This document shows positions 33,708 to 42,851 of a stretch of 64,000 nucleotides of DNA, in pieces; the first letter of the stretch is position 1, and every line of letters begins with the position of its first letter. Under the pieces are notes generated by a model. That model did not search any database and was not told the origin of the DNA. It was given only the letters and a program-made list of their open reading frames with translations. A program made the position numbers and the translations under genes. The stretch is taken from contig OZ241340.1 of the NCBI GenBank assembly GCA_965199975.1, positions 2,666,001 to 2,730,000 on the forward strand, given 5' to 3'. The DNA comes from JASLDZ01 sp965199975 (lineage in GTDB: Bacteria; Pseudomonadota; Alphaproteobacteria; Caulobacterales; Caulobacteraceae).

Positions 33708-34460
33708 ATGGGTAGCTCCGCCCTTCCGCCGAGGCTTACGATCATGGCGCCGATCATGGTTCTCGCGCTGGCGGCTGCCGTGGGAGGGCGGCTCGAAGGC
33801 GAACTCGCGAGGTTGCGTGCAGGCATCGGGCCCGCCCAGGCTGGTCAGGTGTCGGCCGCGATCACCGCGTCGCCGAAGCTCCAGGCGCAGATGGAGCGTA
33901 TGGCGGCGGATGGCCGGCTTACAGGGATCGCACTCCGGCCCATGTCCGAGGTCCGCAAGCTGGGGCCGTTCGACGCCGCGGCGGATCACGGGGTGATGGT
34001 GCTGACGGGCGAATTGCTGGCGCAACTGGCGAACGCCCACCTCTACGACATGGTGGCGCCGGGCGAAGTCTTTCCAAACAACACAACCTTCGTGCTCGCG
34101 CATCTGGCCTACCATGTCGCGCACCCCCTCGTGGCGCCGCAGGCTTCGGGGCCTGACGCGACGGCGTCGAGACGGGCGTACATCAAGGCGAGACTGCGCG
34201 ACGAGGCGGGCGCATACGTCCAGGCCTGGAACGACACGGTGGATGGCGCGCGTCTGGCGTCTCCAAACGGCAGAGTCTCGCCGCCGCAGGTGAGCGAGAT
34301 CATGTTGAACCTGCGTTACCGCTTCGTTTTCGTTAAGGCGCTGCGGGGGCCGCAGGCCATGCTGAGGCTGTCGCCGTCCGGCGATATCGCGCCGAGCGAC
34401 CAGAACCTCGAGGCGATCGCAATCGCGCTTTCCGCTTCGCCGATCGCCGATCTGCAATAG
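33708..34460 (+). CDS. Hypothetical exported protein
   Basis: 250 residues. After a short basic start there is a hydrophobic segment (LTIMAPIMVLALAAAVGG) that may be a signal or anchor. The middle contains TTFVLAHLAYHVAHPL, reminiscent of a zinc-peptidase helix (H-x-x-x-H) but lacking the usual glutamate, and a later RLRDEAGAYVQAWNDTVDGA. I do not recognise the family with confidence; a degenerate metallopeptidase is possible. The start at 33708 is preceded by AAGGGTGG; an ATG 12 codons further on is an alternative. Divergent from clpP. Confidence 0.6.
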   Translation: MGSSALPPRLTIMAPIMVLALAAAVGGRLEGELARLRAGIGPAQAGQVSAAITASPKLQAQMERMAADGRLTGIALRPMSEVRKLGPFDAAADHGVMVLTGELLAQLANAHLYDMVAPGEVFPNNTTFVLAHLAYHVAHPLVAPQASGPDATASRRAYIKARLRDEAGAYVQAWNDTVDGARLASPNGRVSPPQVSEIMLNLRYRFVFVKALRGPQAMLRLSPSGDIAPSDQNLEAIAIALSASPIADLQ

Positions 34461-34501
34461 CGTCGCTGCGTAGCTTCAAGCGGGGAGTCGCCTGGCGCAG
34501 C

Positions 34502-37500
34502 TCAGTGGAAGTCGCGGCTGACGATGCGCAGGTCGCGGGGGTGGCGGTGGGAGTTGGCCAAGCCCGCGGGCCGGGCCTGGCGGGCCCGGTCGGGCTCGCG
34601 CAGTGGCGCAGGCGCAAGGCTGGTCAGCTTCACGCCCTTGCTGCCCGTGGGGCCGTTCGTCAGCACGTGGTCGGCGCGGGCGATGGCCGGTTGGAAGGCG
34701 GGCTGGTCGGGCTCGGAGAGGCGCGCCAGGAGGTCGGAACGATCCTCCAGCCGTTCGACGAAAACGTGGGTCACGCCCTCGGGCGACTTCTGGATGCGGC
34801 CGTGCGCCACGAGCAGGCGCGCGGACATGATCTGACGGCGGAAGCGATCGAACACGTCCATCACCACCACGAGGTTGGCGACGCCCGCCTCATCCTCGAC
34901 GGTGATGAAGCACACCTGCCCGTTGCCCGGCCGCTGGCGCACCAGCACCACGCCCGCCACCGACACCGGCGCCTTGTCGCGCATGCGCACGAGCTGGGCG
35001 CAGGGGACGCATCCCTCACCGGCGAACACCTCGCGCAGGAACTGCATGGGATGGCCGCGCAGCGACAGGCGCGTGGTGCGGTAGTCGGCCACCACCTCCT
35101 CCGACGCCGACAGCAGAGGCAGGTCGGGCGCTGGGAGGTGGCGCGGCAGATTCGTCAGGAGCGGCGCTTGCGCCTTGCGATCAACCATCAGCGCCTGCCA
35201 CAGCGCGCCCCGTCGCCCGGCCCCCAGCGACTGGAAGGCGTCGGCGTGCGCCAGCCGGGTCATCTGCGCGCGCGTCAGCCCCGTGCGGCGCACGAAGGCG
35301 TCGAAGTCGCCGTACCCAGCCCCACGGTTCGCCGCGATGCGGTCGGCCCAGCTTTGCGACAAGCCATCGACCAGTCGCAAGCCCAGCCGCACGGCCATGC
35401 TCCCGTCCTGCGCGGTCTCCAGCGTGCAGTCCCAGCTTGAGTGCTCCACATCAACGACGCGCACCTCCACGCCGTGTTCGCGCGCGTCGCGCACCAGTTG
35501 GGCGGGGGCGTAGAAGCCCATGGGCTGGCTGTTGAGCAACGCCGCGCAGAACACCGCCGGGAAGCGGCATTTCAGCCAGGCCGAGACGTAGACCAGCTTG
35601 GCGAAGCTGGCCGCATGGCTCTCGGGAAAGCCGTAGGAGCCGAAGCCCTCGATCTGCTTGAAGATGGCGGCCGAGAACTCGGGCGCGTAGCCGCGCCGCG
35701 CCATGCCGTCGATCAGCTTCTGCTGGAACTTGCCCATGCCTTGCGTGCGCTTGAAGGTTGCCATGGCGCGGCGCAGGCCGTCGGCCTCGGCCCCGGTGAA
35801 CTCGGCGGCGACCATGGCCACGCGCATGACCTGCTCCTGGAACAGAGGCACGCCCAGCGTCTTGGAGAGCACCTCCTCCAGCTCTTTCTGCGGGAAGCCG
35901 GGCCCCGGGCGTGGGTAGACCACCGGCTCGATCCCAGCCTTCCGCTTCAGGTAGGGGTGGACCATGTCGCCCTGGATCGGACCGGGGCGCACGATGGCGA
36001 CCTCAATGACCAGGTCGTAGAACTTGTCGGGGCGCAGGCGCGGCAGCATGTTCATCTGCGCGCGGCTCTCGATCTGGAACACGCCCACCGTGTCGCCCGC
36101 CGCGCACATCTTGTAGACGTCGACCTGCCCGTCCGGCAGCGCGGTCATGTCCGCGCCGGGTTCGAGCACGCCCTGCGCGCCCAGCATCACCAGCGCCTTC
36201 TTGATGGCGGTGAGCATCCCCAGCGCCAGGATGTCGACCTTCATCAGGCCGAGATCGTCGATGTCGTCCTTGTCCCACTCGATGAAGGTGCGATCGGGCA
36301 TGGCGCCGTTGACGATGGCGCAGGTGTGGCTGAGCGGCTCCTGCGTCAGCACGAAGCCCCCCACGTGCTGGGACAGGTGGCGCGGAAAGCCGATCAGCTC
36401 ATTGGCCAGCTCCAGCGCCTCTCTCAGCTGGGCGTTGTCGGGGTCCTCGCCGGCCTGGCGCACGTGGTGGTCCGGCAGGGCGTCGCCCCAGCTGCCCCAG
36501 ACGGTGGAGGCCAGCGAAGCGGTCACCTCCTCGTCCAGGCCGAACACACGGCCCACCTCGCGGATGGCCATGCGCGGGCGATAGTGGATCACCGTGGCGC
36601 AGATGGCGGCGCGGTGGCGGCCGTAGCGTTGGTAGATGTGCTGGATCACCAACTCGCGTCGCTCGTGCTCGAAGTCGATGTCGATGTCGGGCGGCTCGTT
36701 GCGGTTCGCCGAGATGAAGCGGGCGAAGAGAAGCTCGTGCTCGACCGGATCGATGGCGGTGACGTTGAGGCAGTAGCAGACCACGCTGTTGGCCGCCGAC
36801 CCACGGCCCTGGCAGAGGATGTCTTGGCTGCGCGCCCAAGCCACCACGTCGTGCACGGTCAGGAAGTAGTGCGCATACTGCATCTCGGCGATGAAGCCGA
36901 GTTCGACCTCCAGCTTGCCGAGCGCCTCGGCGCGACGCGGATGGGCGGGCGGCCACTTGGTCTCGAGCCCTGCGCGCGAGAGGTCCTCCAGGTGCTGCTG
37001 GGCCGTCTTGCCCAGCGGCACGGGCTCGCTGGGATATTCGTAGGCCAGCTCGTCCAGGGTGAAGTCGCACAGGGCTGCGAAGCGAGCGCTTTCGGGCACG
37101 GCGTCGGGATGATCAATGAACAGGCGCGCCATCTCGCGGGCCGACTTGAGCGTGCGCTCGGCGTTGAGCTGCAGCTTGCGACCGGCCTCGGCCAGGGGCG
37201 TCTTCTCGCGGATGCAGGTCATCACGTCCTGCAGCCGGCGACGCGAGGGATGGTGGGTCAACGCCTCGGTCATGGCGATCAGCGGCGCGGCGCTGGCCGC
37301 GGCGACGTCCGCCATCAGGTCGAGCCGCTCGGCGTCCACCGCGTCGAACCGGCGCACGCCGGCGAGCCAGGTGCGCCCACCACTCGCCTTGAGCAGCCGG
37401 TCGAGCACCGCGCGCACGGCGTCGCCGTCAGGCCGTTCGCAGGGCGCCACGATCAGGTTCAGGCCCGCTGCGTGCGCCTCCAGCGCCTCGAGCGTCACCT

Positions 37501-37918
37501 GGGTGTCGCCCTTGTCGGCCTTGGCCTCCATGCCAGCCCGGGTGAGCAGGGCGGTGAGCCGGCCCCAGCCCTCACGGTGGGCGGGATAGGCCAGCACGTC
37601 CGGCGTACCGTCGCAGAAGGCCAAGCGCGCGCCCACGCAAAGACGGAACGCGGGCGCGGGCGCGTCTTCCGCCAAGTCGAGGGTGGTGCGCATCTCCTTG
37701 GCGGCCACGTGTGCGCGCACTACGCCGGCCACGGTGTTGCGATCGGCTACCGCGGCGGCATTGTGGCCCAGCTCCCATGCCTGCCCCACCATCTCGTGCG
37801 CCCAGGAGGCGCCGCGCAGGAAGGAGAAGCAGGTGGCCGCCCCAAGCTCGACGAATGCCGGCCCGTCGACGGGTTCGCGCAGCGCCGCGGGGAAGGCGGT
37901 GCGGACCGTCTCCGTCAC
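34502..37918 (-). CDS. dnaE2: Error-prone DNA polymerase DnaE2 (ImuC)
   Basis: C-family polymerase that carries out translesion synthesis with ImuA and ImuB after DNA damage. 1138 residues. Order: PHP domain (AAVADRNTVAGVVRAH near 55-70), polymerase palm with GRGSAANS and the catalytic aspartates in PPDIDIDFEHERRE, finger region, helix-hairpin-helix and OB domain near the end (APVSVAGVVLVRQRPG). The GTG start at 37918 overlaps the imuB stop by four bases (GTGA). The longer ORF upstream is imuB read out of frame. Confidence 0.97.
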   Translation of the reverse strand: MTETVRTAFPAALREPVDGPAFVELGAATCFSFLRGASWAHEMVGQAWELGHNAAAVADRNTVAGVVRAHVAAKEMRTTLDLAEDAPAPAFRLCVGARLAFCDGTPDVLAYPAHREGWGRLTALLTRAGMEAKADKGDTQVTLEALEAHAAGLNLIVAPCERPDGDAVRAVLDRLLKASGGRTWLAGVRRFDAVDAERLDLMADVAAASAAPLIAMTEALTHHPSRRRLQDVMTCIREKTPLAEAGRKLQLNAERTLKSAREMARLFIDHPDAVPESARFAALCDFTLDELAYEYPSEPVPLGKTAQQHLEDLSRAGLETKWPPAHPRRAEALGKLEVELGFIAEMQYAHYFLTVHDVVAWARSQDILCQGRGSAANSVVCYCLNVTAIDPVEHELLFARFISANRNEPPDIDIDFEHERRELVIQHIYQRYGRHRAAICATVIHYRPRMAIREVGRVFGLDEEVTASLASTVWGSWGDALPDHHVRQAGEDPDNAQLREALELANELIGFPRHLSQHVGGFVLTQEPLSHTCAIVNGAMPDRTFIEWDKDDIDDLGLMKVDILALGMLTAIKKALVMLGAQGVLEPGADMTALPDGQVDVYKMCAAGDTVGVFQIESRAQMNMLPRLRPDKFYDLVIEVAIVRPGPIQGDMVHPYLKRKAGIEPVVYPRPGPGFPQKELEEVLSKTLGVPLFQEQVMRVAMVAAEFTGAEADGLRRAMATFKRTQGMGKFQQKLIDGMARRGYAPEFSAAIFKQIEGFGSYGFPESHAASFAKLVYVSAWLKCRFPAVFCAALLNSQPMGFYAPAQLVRDAREHGVEVRVVDVEHSSWDCTLETAQDGSMAVRLGLRLVDGLSQSWADRIAANRGAGYGDFDAFVRRTGLTRAQMTRLAHADAFQSLGAGRRGALWQALMVDRKAQAPLLTNLPRHLPAPDLPLLSASEEVVADYRTTRLSLRGHPMQFLREVFAGEGCVPCAQLVRMRDKAPVSVAGVVLVRQRPGNGQVCFITVEDEAGVANLVVVMDVFDRFRRQIMSARLLVAHGRIQKSPEGVTHVFVERLEDRSDLLARLSEPDQPAFQPAIARADHVLTNGPTGSKGVKLTSLAPAPLREPDRARQARPAGLANSHRHPRDLRIVSRDFH

Positions 37919-39714
37919 GCGAACAGCCCGTGCAGGAACCAGCGGCGCTGCGGATCGCTGGGCTCGCCCTCGCGGAACACCCAGAAGCGCTGGCCCGCCT
38001 CGTCCTCCACCCGGTAGTAGTCGCGCGCGCCGGCCCGCTCGGGCTCGCGGCCCCACTCGGGCGACAGCCGCTCCGGCCCGGTGGCGCGCACCACGCGGCG
38101 GCGAATGCGCCGCCAGACCAGGGTGGCGGGCGGATCGTCCGGCACGCCGGCCAGCACCTCCACCGGCTCGGGAGGATCCAGCAGGCGCACGGGCCGAGTG
38201 ATCGCCTCGCCCCAGGCGGGCGGCGGCGGCGCGGTGTCGCCTTGGCGCGCCGCGCGCCACGGCGCCGACCAGGGGGCGAGCCGCGCCTCGCGCTCGGGCT
38301 TGGCGGTGGTAGGATCGGCGCGCACGCGCTCCAGCGCCGCCTCGCCGTAGCGGGCGGTGACGAAGCGGGCGAAGGCGTCGAAGCCGCCGTCAGCCTGTGG
38401 GCCGTCCAGGTCGAGGGTGACCTCGCGCAGGGGCTCCACTTCCACCGCGTGCAGGCGCAACTGGTCTACGCCCTCGGGGCCGGCCGCCCCCTCGCCCAGC
38501 AGGTCGAGCCGGTGCGCCATGAGCCGCGCCATGTCGGCCGCCCGGCGCAACGGCCGTGGCGTGCGCACTGTGATGCGCCGATGCGCCCCGTCAGGCCCCC
38601 ATAGATCCAGCGTGAGCCGACGGACGCCCAGCCCCCTCCCCTCCAGCGAGCGCTCAACCATCTCGGCCAGCCGGCGCACGTGGCGGCCCACGGCGTGGTG
38701 GTCGCTGAGCACGCCCGGCAGCCGCCGTTCCGCCAGATGCCGCGGCGGCTCCAGAGCCAGGACGAGCGCTGCGGGCCTTGCGCCGGTGAGCCCGTCCAGC
38801 CGCGCGCCGAGCCGCCCGTCCAGCGCGGAGGACAACGCCGTGCGCGGTCGCGACAGCACGTCTCTGATCCGTCGCAGACCCAGCCCGATGAGGGCGTTCA
38901 CGTCGTCGGGCGGCAGCCCCAGCGCCTCCACCGGCAAAGCCGCCAACGCGGCGAGGCCGACGCCGGGCTCCAGCCGCACGCCGTCGACCTCCCCGGGCGC
39001 GGCGAAGCGGGCCAGGGCGGCGGCGAGGTCGGGGGTGTCGGCCAACCCCCAGCGCAGCGCCAGGTCCTCGCCGGCGAACAGGGCGACGACCGCCTGCACC
39101 AGCGCCGACTCGCCGCCGTGCACTTCGCCACAGCCGGCGATGTCGAGCACCAGCGCCGCATCGGGCGCCTGCGCCAGCGCCGGGGTGAAGCGTCGGCACA
39201 GTCGCAGCAGCCGTTCGAGCACGGCCGCATCGGCCGCGGGGTCGTGCGGGGCGGTCGCCAGCTGCGGAACCCGCCCGCGCGCAGCCTTGAGGGTGAGGCC
39301 GCGGTGCAGGCCGTAGCGTTCGGCCACCGCATCCACCGCCGCCAGCACGCGCGAGCTTGCGACCTCGGCCACCGTCACGAGAGGCGCTTCCTGCACCTCG
39401 CCATCGCGGGAGGTCATACTCGGCAGGGCGCGCAAGGCCCGCGTCGACAGGGGCGCAGGCGCATGCACCGCCATGGTCAGCCGGGTGGCGACCACCGGGT
39501 TGAAGGTCCCGGGCGCCAAGGCGGGATCAATGCCCGGGCGCGGTGGATCGGCTCCCGCCTTGGGGGCGGAAGGTGAGGGCGCGGCCTGCGGATCGGGAGG
39601 CCCGTCGTCAGGCGGCGGCCGCGACGCGCTCCGCATCCGGCGCGCGCGATCGGTCGAGAGCCGATGCGCCCACAGGTGCAGATAGCGGCGCGACGGGGGT
39701 GAAACGTCGCTCAT
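37915..39714 (-). CDS. imuB: Mutasome adaptor ImuB (Y-family polymerase-like)
   Basis: Catalytically inactive Y-family polymerase relative that bridges DnaE2, ImuA and the beta clamp. 599 residues. The start region RRYLHLWAHRLSTDRARR corresponds to the usual RYLALWLPxLxTDRLRR, but the acidic metal ligands are absent. HhH and little-finger regions follow (ALGLPPDDVNALIGLGLRRIRDVLSRPR), and the C-terminus ends in the ImuB-C type WFLHGLFA. The start at 39714 lies inside the 3' end of imuA (107-base overlap) and is chosen because the protein homology starts there. Confidence 0.93.
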   Translation of the reverse strand: MSDVSPPSRRYLHLWAHRLSTDRARRMRSASRPPPDDGPPDPQAAPSPSAPKAGADPPRPGIDPALAPGTFNPVVATRLTMAVHAPAPLSTRALRALPSMTSRDGEVQEAPLVTVAEVASSRVLAAVDAVAERYGLHRGLTLKAARGRVPQLATAPHDPAADAAVLERLLRLCRRFTPALAQAPDAALVLDIAGCGEVHGGESALVQAVVALFAGEDLALRWGLADTPDLAAALARFAAPGEVDGVRLEPGVGLAALAALPVEALGLPPDDVNALIGLGLRRIRDVLSRPRTALSSALDGRLGARLDGLTGARPAALVLALEPPRHLAERRLPGVLSDHHAVGRHVRRLAEMVERSLEGRGLGVRRLTLDLWGPDGAHRRITVRTPRPLRRAADMARLMAHRLDLLGEGAAGPEGVDQLRLHAVEVEPLREVTLDLDGPQADGGFDAFARFVTARYGEAALERVRADPTTAKPEREARLAPWSAPWRAARQGDTAPPPPAWGEAITRPVRLLDPPEPVEVLAGVPDDPPATLVWRRIRRRVVRATGPERLSPEWGREPERAGARDYYRVEDEAGQRFWVFREGEPSDPQRRWFLHGLFA

Positions 39715-41146
39715 GGGGGTTCCAGACCAGGGACCAGTCGCCCGTGCGCCCAGCCCGGTTGCGCAGGAGCTGCAGGCGCACAGCGGGCAAGCCAGGTCGG
39801 CGCCGGCGACCTTGCGAGGCGGCGGGGCCGACACGCCAGCGGGTCACCGCCGCGCTGGTGGCGTCCAGCGTGGGGGTCAGCAGGAACAGGAATACGCCCG
39901 CTCGCCGCGCCAGGAGATCGAGACGCCGAGTGGCGGCGAGGTCGGCCGCCGACTCGCCCCGCCGCAGCTCCAGCATCACCACGGGCGCGGCGGCCAGCCG
40001 CAGCGCCGCCTCCACCGCGCCCAGAGCCTCGGCGGCGCGGGCGACGCGCACCACGGCGAGTTGGTCCGCCGCGACGCCCAACGCAGCCAAGCCGGGAGCG
40101 TGGGGCGCGCCGCCCTCGCGGCGGGCGTCGGCCTCCTGAACCACCACCAGGCGCACCCCCGTTCGGGCGGGTGCGCGCGCCGCCACGGCCAGCGGCGCCA
40201 GCCACGCGGCGCCGGCCGATCCTGGCGCTTCGGGGGTCAGGTGGTGCAGGCCGGCCGGCAACCCTCCCGCATCGAAGGCGGCGTCCAGCGCGGCCGCGCC
40301 GAGGCTGACCACGCTGCGCCGGGGACCAGAGACGACCGTGGGCTCCAGCCGCTGCAGACGTCTGCGCAGACCGGCGTGGAGGGGCGGAGCGTCCGCGCCC
40401 AGTCGTTCGCCTCGCCCTTCGATGCGCGCGTGGCCGTCGGGGCAGCCGCCTGCCAGAGGGCAGCCGCTGCAGTCGGGCCGCTCCGGGCGACATAGGGTCT
40501 GGCCCAAGCCCTTGAGGTGGCGGTGGAGTTCGAGAAAGTCCGTCCCCAGCCAATCGCGCGGCGCAGCCTCCATCACCGCCCGGCGCGCCTCCCCGGCGCC
40601 ATCGGGCGAGGACGTCCAGCCCAACCGCTCGACCACGCGCAGCACATGGCTGTCCACAATCATCACCGGCCGGTCCAGCGTGCTGGCGTTGAGCACGCTG
40701 GCGGCGATCTTCTGGCCCACCCCCGGGAGCTCCTGCAGCCAGTCCATGGCCGCCTCCAGCGGAATTTCAGCCAAGCCGTCGAGCCGCAAAACACCAACGC
40801 GTCGGCGAATCTCGGCCAGGGCGCGAGGCAATCGCTCCGCCTTTTCGGCCGCGAAGGCGACCGGCGCGATCGCCTCCAGCACCTCGTCCGGCCGGGCGCC
40901 GGCCAGCGCCTCCCACCGGCGGAACCGCTCGCGCAGCCGGGCCAGCACCGCATCCGCCACAGCATCCTTCGTGCGCGAGGCGATCAGCGAGCGCACGAAC
41001 TGGCTCACCGGGTCGCGGCGTCGCCAGACGAACAGCGGACCGAAGGCGGCCTCGATCAACTCCCTAGCCCGCAAGGGATCGAGGCCGGCCGCCGATCGCG
41101 ACAAACCCCGAGAGGCGCCGGTGTCGAACTGAAGATCGAGTTGCAT
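39608..41146 (-). CDS. Fusion of endonuclease III-like DNA glycosylase with mutasome protein ImuA
   Basis: 512 residues in one uninterrupted frame. Residues about 20-237 form a complete Nth-type HhH-GPD glycosylase: hairpin LPGVGQK with catalytic Lys146, Asp165 in VDSHVLRVVERLGW, and a [4Fe-4S] loop C219-x6-C226-x2-C229-x5-C235. Residues about 259-485 are ImuA (LRRRLQRLE, VVSLGAAALDAAFDAGGLPAGLHHLTP, then the RecA-like core and WSLVWNPHERRFT). No start codon lies in the 20-residue linker, so ImuA can only be made as the fusion. The start at 41146 follows GGAAGGGCGG and sits 19 bases after a LexA box. First gene of the imuA-imuB-dnaE2 operon. Confidence 0.88.
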   Translation of the reverse strand: MQLDLQFDTGASRGLSRSAAGLDPLRARELIEAAFGPLFVWRRRDPVSQFVRSLIASRTKDAVADAVLARLRERFRRWEALAGARPDEVLEAIAPVAFAAEKAERLPRALAEIRRRVGVLRLDGLAEIPLEAAMDWLQELPGVGQKIAASVLNASTLDRPVMIVDSHVLRVVERLGWTSSPDGAGEARRAVMEAAPRDWLGTDFLELHRHLKGLGQTLCRPERPDCSGCPLAGGCPDGHARIEGRGERLGADAPPLHAGLRRRLQRLEPTVVSGPRRSVVSLGAAALDAAFDAGGLPAGLHHLTPEAPGSAGAAWLAPLAVAARAPARTGVRLVVVQEADARREGGAPHAPGLAALGVAADQLAVVRVARAAEALGAVEAALRLAAAPVVMLELRRGESAADLAATRRLDLLARRAGVFLFLLTPTLDATSAAVTRWRVGPAASQGRRRRPGLPAVRLQLLRNRAGRTGDWSLVWNPHERRFTPVAPLSAPVGASALDRSRAPDAERVAAAA

Positions 41147-41165
41147 ACACCGCCCTTCCAAATGA

Positions 41166-41180
41166 GAACGTATAGGGAAC
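41166..41180 (-). promoter_or_regulatory. LexA (SOS) box of the imuA-imuB-dnaE2 operon
   Basis: GAAC (41166-41169), seven bases, GAAC (41177-41180); on the coding strand this is GTTC-N7-GTTC, the established alphaproteobacterial LexA operator. It lies 19 bases upstream of the fusion-gene start codon, where a promoter -10 region (TATACG inside the box) would be covered by LexA. Confidence 0.85.
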
Positions 41181-41303
41181 AAAAAGGCGAGTCGAGTCGC
41201 GCAATTCCGGCCGTCGCACTGGTGGGAGCGATCTTTGAAAACGACCGGGCGCGCCGATACAATCCGGCCAACTAAAGGCTTAAACCCCTTGCGGTGCAAC
41301 GAT

Positions 41304-42344
41304 CTAGGGGTGCGCAATCCCACGTTGGGGAACCGTTAGGGAAACGGGCGGATGCGCCGGCCACGCCGCCAGGGCCGCGGCGGCGATCGCCAGCAGCGCC
41401 GAACGCTCCGCCCCGTCACGGGCGAGCACCGACATCCCCTGCATCACCGCCATGACCAAGCCGGACAGCGCTCTCGCATCGGCCCACGCGGGAAGGACGC
41501 CTTCGGCCACATCCCTTTCGATCCGTGCACTAAGGCGCCGTTCGACGCCGCGCCGCACCTCGGCGACCACCTCCTGCACATCCGCAGAGGCCGCCGATCC
41601 GCTGGCGGTCGCGCTGGCGAGGAGGCCACTGGGCGTGTCTTCACCCGTGTAGGCCGCCGCCGCCGCCGTCAGCAGCCCGCGCGCCGCCTCGCGCGAGGTC
41701 GGCGCGACGTCGAACGCGACGGAGGTGGTTTGTGGATCGCCCACGTAGAGCCGCACGGTTTCGAGGAAGAGCCGCCGCTTGTCGCCGAACGTCGCGTAGA
41801 GACTCGGCGGACTGATCCCCATGGCGCCCGTCAGGTCCGTGATCGAGGTGGTTTCGTAGCCGTACCGCCAGAAGATCAGCATCGCCCGACGCAGCGCGGC
41901 ATCCCGATCGAACGAGAGCGGCCGGCCGAGCTTGCGAGCCGTCGAGGTGGGTCGAGCGTGCTGGCGCCGATGAGGGTCGACGTCACGCCCGGTCCGCACG
42001 CATTCGTCGACGAACCGTAGGACGCCGGCGACTTCGGCGGGCGGATCGCCCGCTTCAATCGCGGCGATGTCGGCGTCGCTCCAGCCGAGCTTCTTGGCTT
42101 GGTCCAAATGCTGCAGCCGCTCGTAGGCGCTGCGGTGGAGCGCGGCGACGCGCAGGATCGCGGCCTCGCGCAGCCGGGCGTCGAGCGAGCTCGCCCGGAT
42201 CGCGTTCGCCACCTCGGGAAGCGCCTTGGCCAAGCGGGCATCGGCCAGCAACAGGGCGCGCGTCAGGTTCGAGGGGAATCGATCGTATTGCGCGCGCTGC
42301 CCTTCATCCATGCGGTCGACCTCGACCAACCCCAGTCTCGCCAT
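41304..42344 (-). CDS. Chimera: CMD-like (carboxymuconolactone decarboxylase-type) front joined to TetR regulator
   Basis: 346 residues in one frame. Residues about 1-122 look like an AhpD/CMD-like protein (LREAAILRVAALHRSAYERLQHLDQAKKLGWSDADIAAIEAG) but stop short of its usual C-terminal helix. From about 130 (RPTSTARKLGRPLSFDRDAALRRAM) a complete TetR/AcrR regulator begins, with helix-turn-helix TSITDLTGAMGISPPSLYATF. TetR proteins of this kind normally begin with Met at the position that is His here, and no in-frame start codon is near. A deletion probably fused two neighbouring genes. AGAGGA precedes the start, so the chimera could be expressed. Confidence 0.7.
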   Translation of the reverse strand: MARLGLVEVDRMDEGQRAQYDRFPSNLTRALLLADARLAKALPEVANAIRASSLDARLREAAILRVAALHRSAYERLQHLDQAKKLGWSDADIAAIEAGDPPAEVAGVLRFVDECVRTGRDVDPHRRQHARPTSTARKLGRPLSFDRDAALRRAMLIFWRYGYETTSITDLTGAMGISPPSLYATFGDKRRLFLETVRLYVGDPQTTSVAFDVAPTSREAARGLLTAAAAAYTGEDTPSGLLASATASGSAASADVQEVVAEVRRGVERRLSARIERDVAEGVLPAWADARALSGLVMAVMQGMSVLARDGAERSALLAIAAAALAAWPAHPPVSLTVPQRGIAHP

Positions 42345-42738
42345 GCCCGTCCTCTTACCCCGACCTCTCCGTCGTTTTCCAACGTGCCTCGTGGAAGCTT
42401 TCGAACACCGTCGTGGCCTCCGCCCACGCCTCGTTCCGCAACCCCCTCAATCAGGAACGCCACCTGCACAGCCGGGGGAGCTTCGAAACCATCGCCAGCA
42501 TGGTCGTCTCTATCTAGCCTCCGCCCGCTCGCCGTAGCTGCGTCTTCGTGGACAAGAGCGGCCGTTTGACTGACAGCATCCTCATTCATCCTCGTTCGTC
42601 TCGTTCGTGTCCCGACAAGTCCGGTCTACTCCAGCCAACACGCACCTTCACCGTAAAAACCCATAGCCCTCCAATGGCGGCCAGGGTTGCGCCGTGCGGC
42701 GGGCGCCGCTATCACCCGCTCTCCCAGCGCGGGCCTGC
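42345..42738. other. Gene-free region between the CMD-TetR chimera and tRNA-Asn
   Basis: About 390 bases. The only protein-like stretch is a 48-codon open segment on the plus strand (42371 to the TAG at 42515-42517) whose translation (SWKLSNTVVASAHASFRNP, then SFETIASMVVSI) might be the tail of a lost gene; no start codon or recognised family. The rest shows nothing clear except the approach to the tRNA. Confidence 0.4.
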
Positions 42739-42813
42739 TCCGCGGTAGCTCAGTGGTAGAGCAGCCGGCTGTTAACCGGCTGGTCGTAGGTTCGAATCCT
42801 ACCCGCGGAGCCA
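42739..42813 (+). tRNA. tRNA-Asn (anticodon GTT)
   Basis: Full cloverleaf: acceptor TCCGCGG pairing with CCGCGGA (42803-42809), discriminator G, encoded CCA at 42811-42813. The D arm contains AGCTCAGTGGTAGAGC. The anticodon stem is GCCGG/CCGGC with loop CTGTTAA, giving anticodon GTT at 42771-42773. The T arm contains GGTTCGAATCC. A terminator follows 13 bases downstream. Confidence 0.97.
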
Positions 42814-42825
42814 CGCGCTGGCGCT

Positions 42826-42851
42826 AAACCCCTGCTTTGGCAGGGGTTTTT
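42826..42851 (+). terminator. Rho-independent terminator after tRNA-Asn
   Basis: AAACCCCTGC, loop TTTG, GCAGGGG followed by TTTTT. Ten-base-pair stem including A-T closing pairs, just downstream of the tRNA. Confidence 0.9.

Noticed and set aside
35441..38017. 858-codon plus-strand ORF antisense to dnaE2
   Set aside because: Low-complexity shadow of dnaE2; dnaE2 motifs are clear on the other strand.
42371..42517. 48-codon protein-like open stretch upstream of tRNA-Asn as a gene
   Set aside because: No start codon or ribosome site and no recognised family; kept only as a possible remnant in the region note.
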